Positions 56,691 to 64,000 of a stretch of 64,000 nt of DNA are shown here, one piece after another (the first letter of the stretch is position 1; every line of letters starts with the position of its first letter). The notes beneath the pieces are model-generated. The model was not told where the DNA came from, ran no database searches, and saw only the letters and a program-made list of their open reading frames with translations. The translations under genes were made by a program, and so were the position numbers. The stretch lies in contig NC_134838.1 of assembly GCF_965363235.1 (NCBI RefSeq), forward strand, positions 10,448,441-10,512,440, in the 5' to 3' direction. This stretch comes from Mytilus galloprovincialis (lineage: Eukaryota; Mollusca; Bivalvia; Mytilida; Mytilidae).

Positions 56691-57584
56691 ATATGCGTTT
56701 TAAAAATGAAAAGTTTTATATATTTATAAAGTCAGGCTGGTCACGTATTTAAATCGGCTATTAGATTTCGATGTTACTAGTTGCTCGAAACAGGACGGCT
56801 GATATTGATAAAAGATTCAATGTGCATGGATAAAAGATAAATTCATTTAATGTTTTTGGTGGTATGAACGGATACATAATAAACATGCCTCTGGTTTGAA
56901 TTTTATTGTAATTTCAGCCCTGTTTATGGCTGTATGTTTTGTCTTGATCTTTTTTGTCTGGTGTAATTAGAAGAATTATATGGTAAATTGCAAAATGGTG
57001 GTGTATAATGTTAAAGAATAACACGAGTAAAAAAAAAGTAGTGTACGCTGATTGATACAAATAAAGGCAACAGTAGTATACCTCTGTTCGAAATTCATAA
57101 ATTGAGAAAAAAAAATCTGGGTTACAAACTATAACTGAGGGAAACACATCAAATATTTGAGGAGAACTACAACACAACAGCAGAAAAACAACATTAAAAT
57201 GTAACACACACAGAAACGAACTATAATATAACAATGGCCATTTTCCTAACTTAAATGGCATGCCAAAATGCTAGCTTTGAGCACATGATGTATCGGTAAG
57301 TTGTAATTGGCTTTGAAGGAGGTTGCATTAAGTGTGTGTTCTTTACTGTCCCATGATAGTGAGGTGATTGGAAGCTCTCAATCACTTTTAATCCGGCCAT
57401 TACATGATTGCTGTCTTGTTTTTCTATTAAATGTCAAGTAAATTTGCATCCTTAACAACAACAAAAAAGACAAGTACTGAAGTAGTACAGATCTGAATCA
57501 TTTGAGAGTACTAACTAAATGCTAGTTGACTGTTTCATATTTTGTCAAGTGAGGGTCAGTTAACATTGAAAATACGATAAAAGT
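56691..57584. other. Non-coding, no feature seen
   Basis: AT-rich. A fragment near 57065-57100 (CAACAGTAGTATACCTCTGT) is shared in inverted form with 62328-62348. No gene is recognised. Confidence 0.45.
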
Positions 57585-57690
57585 GTTCCTCATCATTGAC
57601 GGCTATACGGGGACCTATGGTATTCCTTACATTAACGTCATTTATTCTATGGTGGATAGTTGTTTCATTGTCAATCATACCACCTAGTTT
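57585..57690 (+). repeat. R1 repeat, degraded forward copy
   Basis: ATTGACGGCTATACGGGGAC, then GATAGTTGTTTCATTGTCAA and CATACCACCTAG. Confidence 0.6.
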
Positions 57691-57808
57691 TTTTTGTCAA
57701 TGAAGTGGTCATTGTCAACTTGGTTGAGGAGTTTGAGCATAAAAGGTGTAATGTATATACATGTGTGAGTAAAATCAGATGCCAACATGAGATAATATGT
57801 CAGTTTTC

Positions 57809-58420
57809 ATTTTTATAAATTTCCTGTTAACAAAACTTTGAATTTTTCGAAAAACTAAGGATGTTCTTATCCCAGACATAGAATACCTTAGCCGTATTTG
57901 GCACAACTTTTTGGAACTTTGAATCCTTAATGCTCTTCGACTTTGTACTTGTTTGGCTTTATAAATATTTTGATATGAGCGTCAATGATGAGTCTTATGT
58001 AGACGAAACGTGCGTCTGGCGTATTAAATTATAATCCTGGTACCTTTGATAACTATTTACACCACTGGGTCGATGCCACTGCTGGTGAACGTTTCGCCCC
58101 CGAGGGTATCACCAGCCCAGTAGTCAACACTTCGGTGTTGACATGAATATCAATAATGTGATCATTTTTATAAATTTCCTGTTAACAAAACTTTGAATTT
58201 TTCGACATTACTAAGGATGTTCTTATCCCAGGCATAAATTACCTTAGCCGTATTTGGCACAACTTTTTTGAACTATGAATCCTGAATGCTCTTCAACTTT
58301 GTACTTGTTTGGCTTGATAAATATTTTGATATGAGCGTCACTGATGAGTCTTATGAAGACGAAAAGCGCGTCTGGCGTACTAAATTATAATCCTGGTACC
58401 TTTGATAATTATTCGTCATA
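57809..58420 (+). repeat. Tandem repeat, about 355-bp unit, with hammerhead-like cores
   Basis: Unit 1 (from 57809) and unit 2 (from 58163, incomplete at its right end) both start CATTTTTATAAATTTCCTGT. They contain a core at 57985-58023 and 58341-58379. Unit 2 reads CTGATGAGTCTTATGAAGAC, then GAAAAGCGCGTCTGGCGTA: the two invariant hammerhead boxes (CUGAUGA and GAAA) separated by a GUC/GAC stem II, and a short GC stem III before GUA. Unit 1 has ATGATGA in place of CTGATGA but a better stem III (ACG...CGT). I could not find a paired stem I. Dispersed copies are at 15.15 and 37.6 kb. Tandem units with hammerhead motifs resemble animal retrozymes. Confidence 0.7.
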
Positions 58421-58789
58421 TAAATTGTCTTGTGTTACATCATTGATAAATTCAATTCGTTGTGATTCACATGAAAATCAACAACAACAAAAAAACAACA
58501 CTTATGTCTGATTTTTGCGAGCTCAAAAATGTCAAGTGAAATTTGGTTTTTTGGGTGTGATACACTCTGATCTGAACTTTTTGTACTTTATATAGTTCTA
58601 GAATCTATCAAACAGTTTTGTTTATCGTGAAATTTGCCAAAAAAAAGTTCACACAGATTTTACATTTTCTGCAAGTTTGAGTACTCCTTCTAACCCGTTG
58701 TATTTGTCAAATAAAAATGACCATAATATTATCAGTTTTAAGTATTTATTTATTAATGGTAACAATTACAGTTTGAATTAAACATTCGT

Positions 58790-58960
58790 CTTAGAAATGA
58801 GAGATTCGGCTAGCTATAAAACCAGGTTTAATGCGCCATACAATGAAAGGTTTCGATAGATATGAAACCAAATTTAATCAATCATTTTTACATCATTTGA
58901 TTTATCACTTTTGTTTTGAATATTCCTCGGAGTTCGGTATTTTTGTTATTGCACTTTTCC
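58790..58960 (+). repeat. Dispersed repeat R3, degraded copy
   Basis: GCTAGCTATAAAACCAGGTT, then CCTCGGAGTTCGGTATTTTT. It is related to 12715-12930. Confidence 0.5.
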
Positions 58961-59150
58961 TGAGTATGTTTTAAACTTGCTATAACATTTGAATACAAAA
59001 TAACTTATTCATTTTAAACAAACGCAAATCAAATCTATTTTTTTTTATATAACTACCACTGCAGGCAATGAGAAACACACTGACAACACACTTTCATATA
59101 TATTGCATAATATACCATACAGAAGTGTCTAAAATATCTTGATGCAAAAA

Positions 59151-59332
59151 TTAAAAAAAGAAAAGTTGCGATGATACAAAAGTACTAAAGTATGAAGAGG
59201 CACTTCTATTGTCCAAATCAATAGCATCTAATGGTTCTGTACCAACAGATATAACAGCTGTATTTGTTCCACCATCTCCTTCTGCAACATCGACCAATGT
59301 AGTAATAATAATAACATGCTCTTTTTTGGATG
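59151..59332 (-). CDS. Possible alternative terminal exon, unrecognised
   Basis: After TGATACTTGCAG on minus, a phase-0 frame reads NTASKKEHVIIITTLVDVAE, then GDGGTNTAVISVGTEPLDAI and a hydrophobic end (SSYFSTFVSSQLFFF) to TAA. It has an ordered, acidic, beta-rich look. Its phase does not follow the donor at 59909 (phase 1), so if it is real it must join another phase-0 exon such as 61194 or 62055. The phase-1 frame is a run of Tyr/Arg/Cys that looks spurious. Confidence 0.3.
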
Positions 59333-59841
59333 CCGTGTTCTGCAAGTATCAGAAAAATGGCTTAAATAGATACTGATCATTCATGTAATATTGTCAATTT
59401 AGCAGTATATTTAGTTGCAATAAAGTGCTAGGTTTTGCTAGCCACCAGACCAGACTCACTAAATTTCATCAATATAATCGAACTATTAACAACCGTTATA
59501 CAAGTTTAGCTAGCTTTATAAATAGGTTAACCTATCAATTTCTGCGAAAATACCTATACCAACTTCGGAAAAGACAGTTGTTTTCAATTGGTTGATAAAG
59601 TTTGATTTGTAGCTCCCCTATTTTGGGTTAACCAAGGAGTTGTTTTTGTTATACTTTTTTATAGTTAATTTGTATTTAGCTTTTGCTGATATATTGTATC
59701 TAAATAATCCAAGTCCGAAGAACCTAAACGAGTTTTGTATTTTTTTTATTTTAACTTTCTTTGCGGGACTGCACGATTGAGGAGTTGTTTGTTGTTTGCC
59801 ACACATATTTTGTAAATATTTTATGCATCTTAGGACAATAT

Positions 59842-60045
59842 TTAACACCTTCTTTTCTTGGGAAACTCTTCCATAAAGTTATCATTAAATTGGAACTTAA
59901 AAAGCATACCTGTGTTACAATGAACAGCCTTAACATAAGCAATATCTAAATCTCCACACTCTTCTTTGATTTCTGCTTTAGTGTCATTCGGGATGCTTTC
60001 GTCATCTTCAAAAGCTTCGTGGCATGTTTTGGAATCTGAAGGGTC
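59842..60045 (-). CDS. Cysteine-containing exon of the minus-strand secreted gene, probable 3' exon
   Basis: Acceptor CCTTCACAG on minus, then phase-0 coding: DPSDSKTCHEAFEDDESIPN, then DTKAEIKEECGDLDIAYVKA, then VHCNT. Here a donor GTATGC (59909) is possible at phase 1, but the frame also runs on (GMLFKFQFNDNFMEEFPKKR then RC) to TAA at 59842-59844. Four cysteines are present if it reads through. The acidic loop between TCHEAF and EECG has no counterpart in the plus-strand paralogue, while YVKAVHC matches VKVVAC there. It follows the 61194-61244 exon at phase 0. Secreted and probably disulphide-bonded. Family not recognised. Confidence 0.6.
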   Translation of the reverse strand, partial: DPSDSKTCHEAFEDDESIPNDTKAEIKEECGDLDIAYVKAVHCNTGMLFKFQFNDNFMEEFPKKRRC

Positions 60046-61193
60046 CTGTGAAGGAAAATCAATTAACAAGGTTAATGATATATATTTAGTATCGTCTCAC
60101 ATAATATGAAATAAGAATTTCTAAGATAACTAAGTTATTTTTGAAAACTAAATTTGTAGACTTTAGATAGTCTAGAAATATGCATGCTTGCGTCAGTACT
60201 ATTTTCTTCATTTATAGTCAATAACAATTTTCAATATATGGTTGTGAAAAGCAAGACATTTCTACAAACTCTGAATATTGACACCAAAGCAATCCTTTAG
60301 TATTTTAAATGAATTTTAATTTACAATAGTTTCCACACCAGATGCTTGTGTTTTTTTTTATCAACAGTCATTGATTTTAAGGTCTCGTATCAACTTAGTT
60401 TAAATACTAAATGTAGTAACCGACACCTTTGCCTCCTTTTCAATTTATTTTTTATTAACGGAGGGCCTGTAAGAGTAGGACGAAAGATACCAGAGGGACA
60501 GTCAAACTCATGAATTAAAAATAAACAGACAACGTCTGGCTAAAAATGAAAAAAGACAAATAGACAAACAATACAACACTCGAAACAGCACATGTAGAAA
60601 ACTAACGAATAAGCAACACGAACCCAACAAAAGACTTATCTAAATGAACCCTAAGCTCATTATCATTTCAATGTTAAAATCCTAACTTTAAATGATTGTA
60701 TAGTTGTATACTTCTATTCTTATGATTTCATTCATAAGAAATTGACAAACAACTGTACTTATGATTTTATTTTGGCTCTTTTCCCTTTGAAATTGCCTTG
60801 AGGATCATACACTTCTATAGAGCAGTTCAAAGCTTTCACTTGCATAAATTCAGCTACAATGTTCGGCCATTCATGGTTAGCATTTTACAGTGCATGGAAA
60901 GCCATGTAATTTGAAGTTTTAAATAATGATTTTCCATTAGACGAGAATCGGTGCTTTGGATGAAGAGATGTCTCATTTGAACTCATACAACATCTTCTTA
61001 TATATAAATTATTTATAACAAAAACTCTGGTTGCAAATATATGGTTCTTATATAAATGTCACAATTGAATCATTAGAGAATTGTCATGCAAAGTTCTGTA
61101 AAAACTGGTTTTGAAGGGATTTAATTATGTGAATCCTTGTTTGGTCAGTTTCATTTCCCTTGAAAACATTTGTTGACATTTATTTGCATTTAC
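60046..61193 (-). other. Presumed intron with R4 and R1 copies
   Basis: R4 at 60465-60650 (AAGATACCAGAGGGACAGTC, then AACAGACAACGTCTGGC and AAGCAACACGAACCC). R1 fragment at 60945-61005 (GAAGAGATGTCTCATTTGAA, ACAACATCTTC). No further exon is recognised. Confidence 0.5.
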
Positions 61194-61244
61194 CTCATAA
61201 AACTGAACATTGCAGGTTCCGTTGTACTTGATGATTGAATACTC
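61194..61244 (-). CDS. Conserved cysteine exon, minus-strand gene
   Basis: Acceptor GGTTTTTTTTAG on minus, then EYSIIKYNGTCNVQFYE (17 residues, phase 0 both ends), then donor GTAAATGC. It is near-identical in protein to the plus-strand exon at 53292-53339, differing by two silent bases and one whole codon. Both possible upstream exons (61751 and 62055) end at phase 0, and so does the intron into 60045, so the exon can be shared by alternative transcripts. Confidence 0.75.
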
Positions 61245-61750
61245 CTAAAAAAAACCAAAGGAAAATGAATAAGAATGCTCGATATAAGTGACCATTTTAA
61301 CATTATTACATCAATGAAAGAAGATTATAAGCCATGTCGTCTAAAAGACTCAGTTTTGTTGACACATAAATAATTGTTTTAAGTATATGTAGCTACAGTG
61401 TTCACGTATGTTTGTTCATAAAATTGAAATGAAGACTGAGTATTGAGAATATAATCATTTTCATGTGTATGCTTAGTTTTAATATTCCATTACATGATGG
61501 TGATGGTAGTAAACTATAAATAGCTTTGATACATTAAGGTTAAGGTACGATAATAGCTGTAATATTGACAATGTGTAAAAAAGCCCGTTGGAATTAAACG
61601 AAAGAAATTAAACTTTTTATAAGAGAAGATATAACAGTTAAAAAAATTGGTATAATTCAATTGTATACATCTGGTTCTATGAACTTTAAAAATTTACTAA
61701 AGATGCATAATTCAGGATATTTTGAATCTCGTATGCGTGTTTTTACTTAC

Positions 61751-61879
61751 TTGACAGTATGGAGCCTCAATATATTTGTAGATTTTGAAATATAGACATA
61801 TTCGAATAGAACAGTCGATTGTACGTGCAGTAATTCTGCAGAAAAAACTCAACAGAAAGATAGAAGATTGAATCTGCAT
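61751..61879 (-). CDS. Alternative first exon A: signal peptide plus cysteine segment
   Basis: ATG at 61879 on minus begins MQIQSSIFLLSFFCRITART, a signal peptide. It is followed by IDCSIRICLYFKIYKYIEAP and YCQ with three cysteines, then consensus donor GTAAGT at phase 0 (61750). It cannot be an internal exon of the B-type transcript: entering at phase 0 from the upstream donor gives a stop, and only the frame starting at this ATG is open. It would splice to 61244. This suggests a second promoter about 1.7 kb downstream of the first. Translation of this exon is inferred only from the frame, signal core and donor. Confidence 0.5.
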
Positions 61880-62054
61880 CTCTGCCCCTTACCGACAGTT
61901 TTGTTGTTTTTAATTAAATCTAAAAAATGGGCAATAATTTCATCGAAAAGAGAAATTGGAGTTTATCATTTCATGTTCGGTCCTGTTTAAATTGATTTTC
62001 TTTCTTGAAAACATATAAAACAAAATATATTTGATACATAAATTGTCATCTTAC

Positions 62055-62189
62055 TTTGTCTTTACTGGTAATTTCGTCTGCCAGTATAACACCATCTTTC
62101 TTGATTATTGCAATATCTGTGTTCCCTATTTCAACATCAATGACGTCATATTCCCCACCTTTATTGTCTTTCAATACGTTTTCTGATAC
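62055..62189 (-). CDS. Second exon of the B-type transcript
   Basis: Acceptor TTTTTAACAG on minus, then 45 codons at phase 0 in and out: VSENVLKDNKGGEYDVIDVE, then IGNTDIAIIKKDGVILADEI, then TSKDK, donor GTAAGA. It is charged and beta-prone with no cysteine. It reads naturally into the conserved exon (KDK joined to EYSIIKY). If unspliced it would end after two more codons (VR, TGA). The DIAII...GVI segment followed by YNGTC vaguely recalls secreted beta-sandwich or BRICHOS-like layouts, but I would not assign a family. Confidence 0.55.
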
Positions 62190-62514
62190 CTGTTAAAAAT
62201 TACATCTTAATTAGTTACTGTTCAATTTTTCACAGAGTTTCATTCGTATTCAAACATATACATGAATGTGTCTTACATATGTTTTGACATGCATAATCTA
62301 TCTTTAATTGTGCATCAATATGAAGGCACAAGTAGTATACCGGTGTTCAAAAGTCATAAATGGATTGATGACAGTTTACGTTCTATAATTGATTTAAACG
62401 TAACAATAAAAGATGACAATGTGAATGTTCATTCTCTCAAATCAGTTTTAATTTTCTTCGGAGTTCAGTATTTCTGTGATTTGCCCTTTTTTGTACACAC
62501 AAGAATTCACATAT

Positions 62515-62810
62515 ATGAAATTTGAAATGAAAATTAAGAATGTGTCAAAGAGACAACCATCCGACCAAAAAGTATAAACAGGCCAAGGCCATCACTGGAT
62601 CTTCGACATAGCGGATGCAGCTTTAGCAAAAACATACTCAAGTTAAGTGACATTTGAAGTCACACTAACTTTGCATCATTTAATGAAGTCAAATATAAAA
62701 AACCATAAAAGACTAACACATTCAAGAGGCTCCTGAATTGGGACAGGCGCAAAAATACGGCGGGGTTAAACGTATTCTGTTAGGTTGCAACTCTCTCCTA
62801 CACCTGAAGC
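62515..62810 (+). repeat. Dispersed repeat R2, long copy
   Basis: AATTAAGAATGTGTCAAAGA, ACAACCATCCGACCAAAAAG, GGCCATCACTGGATCTTCGA and TGGGACAGGCGCAAAAATAC. It is inserted in the first intron of the B-type transcript. An R3-like fragment precedes it (GGAGTTCAGTATTTCTGTGA). Confidence 0.75.
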
Positions 62811-63558
62811 CAATGTAAAATAAACAAACACAAATCAATCTGCACATAAAAACTCAGTTTAAAAGAAATCTGATGTCAGGAAAGGAAACAGAAGAAACAA
62901 AACAAAAGACAATGATACATAAATTAACAAAGGACTACTACCAGTTACTGACATGCCAGCTCCAGACCTCTATAAAAATAATTGTATGATATGTATTCAT
63001 CATATGAAAATGAAGCACACTCCGATCGGTTATAAAATCGTAGAATGTATCAGAGTATTATAACCCGAATCTGCCAACAACTGATGGTTATGTATTATCG
63101 TTAATCATTTTAACGAGATGTTTTATCTCGTTTGAGCCGCTACGTTATCGCTATATTGCCTGTGTTAAAGATGATGATTTTGTTGACATCGAAACGTGCT
63201 CACTTAGTTTCTAGCTATAATTGTTCATATAACTATACTCTGGTGCGAAAAGAAATTATCAGTCAGTAAGATAAAAGAAAATTTCTTAACATAGCGACAA
63301 ATGTATTTGTTTCCAATGAAAAAATACTATGAGTGAATCAATGTTAATTCAAAAAAAAAATGCCAGCTTAAATGACCTGACAAAGTATCGTCACTATATC
63401 CATATGAAAACGTCTGTTTAAAGGTTTGGTTAACTTTTGAGGAGAATGACGACCTTTTGTGCTTTGTATAGAATATTACGATAAAGTGTGTTTATGTTAT
63501 CATGGTTATTGCTAGTACTTTTAAATAACATTCAACTACAATACTAAAAACTTATTAC
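62811..63558 (-). other. Presumed first intron, no further feature
   Basis: AT-rich sequence between the R2 copy and the donor of the first exon. A hairpin-like AACGAGATGTTTTATCTCGTT is at 63113-63133. No exon is recognised. Confidence 0.45.
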
Positions 63559-63621
63559 CTTCGATGCTTCAAACATACTGGCACTCAACAAAATGAACGA
63601 TAAAACTATTCCTCTATACAT
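63559..63621 (-). CDS. First exon B: signal peptide
   Basis: ATG at 63621 on minus gives MYRGIVLSFILLSASMFEAS, then K, and a donor GTAATAAG at phase 0. A short basic n-region, a hydrophobic core and an A-S-K cleavage-like end make a typical secretory signal peptide of about 19 residues. It joins the 62189 exon in frame. Promoter elements upstream were not recognised. Confidence 0.55.
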
Positions 63622-64000
63622 TTTCTCACTACAAAAGACATTTGATCATGAAATAATAAAACCTGTCATGCTTATCAATATTGTCTAAACGTAATTCACC
63701 TACAGAATGCTTAACAACTCATTGCGACTTTTGACATATCTATTGCTGGCCATTATTGTGATGTATCTTACAAAATATGTTTTAATTCGATCTACGAATG
63801 CACATATTGCATTGAAGTTAAGCCAATTGAACCTTTAGTATATATGGAATTTACAAATAATCTTTGTACTTCAATGTAGGATTGATTGCTTTTGACTAAA
63901 TAATGTATTTGTTAACATACTTAGTTGTTGTGTAGATACATATGTTATCGAATTATAAACAATATATAAATAAATAAATGTACTTAAATTAAAAAAAAAG
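63622..64000. other. 5' flank of the secreted gene, no feature seen
   Basis: AT-rich. No clear core promoter or coding exon in the remaining 380 bases. It ends in a poly-A run. Confidence 0.4.

Noticed and set aside
63113..63133. Hairpin at 63.1 kb as a terminator or regulatory RNA
   Set aside because: A short perfect stem in AT-rich DNA with no context. Expected by chance.

Overview
This is AT-rich, intron-bearing metazoan DNA. The host is most likely a marine mussel (Mytilus-like bivalve). That is inferred from the many copies of a short dispersed repeat containing GTGCCAATGAGACAACTCTC, from other repeats I associate with bivalve genomes, and from a lectin-type EGF/CTLD gene. No database search was possible, so the species is an inference. 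Most of the window is repeats and transposon remains. Host coding sequence is sparse and split into small exons.

Layout. 1-13.5 kb: two pieces of a LINE reverse transcriptase (1.24-1.73 and 12.93-13.55 kb, minus strand), which may be two halves of one copy. They enclose a 2.2-kb direct duplication (1.97-4.21 and 6.66-8.85 kb), a palindrome-rich MITE (5.55-5.86 kb), and a possible minus-strand secreted-protein gene (exons at 12.1 and 10.1-10.35 kb). 17.4-23.66 kb: a complete but decayed Harbinger/PIF element with matched terminal inverted repeats. It carries a Myb/SANT-like gene on plus and an intron-containing HARBI1-like transposase on minus, converging tail to tail. 23.8-35.9 kb: scattered plus-strand exons of an EGF plus C-type-lectin gene. 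Its EGF exon runs directly into a 1.9-kb, 68-bp minisatellite, and its lectin exon is frameshifted. MITEs and TIR elements lie between. 37.6-44 kb: duplicated tRNA-derived SINEs, a 1.2-kb TIR element with repeated ends, a bivalve-type tandem repeat split by a 521-bp transposon with a visible target-site duplication, and mussel repeats.

45.5-49.1 kb: the largest coding unit, a LINE of the restriction-like-endonuclease type (NeSL/R2 group) on minus. Its reading frame is intact except for one amber codon. 50-63.6 kb: a cluster of small secreted-protein exons. A minus-strand gene (63.6 to 59.8 kb) appears to have two alternative signal-peptide 5' ends feeding shared cysteine-containing exons. A plus-strand inverted paralogue (51.4, 53.3, 56.5 kb) shares a 16-17-residue exon whose differences are silent or in frame although its introns have diverged. 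An 0.8-kb inverted repeat surrounds the plus-strand signal exon. At 57.8-58.4 kb is a tandem repeat of about 355 bp carrying hammerhead-ribozyme-like cores.

The best candidate for an undescribed biological unit is the duplicated small secreted-protein family at 50-64 kb. I do not recognise the family. Next are the exon-derived minisatellite at 25 kb and the hammerhead-bearing tandem repeat.
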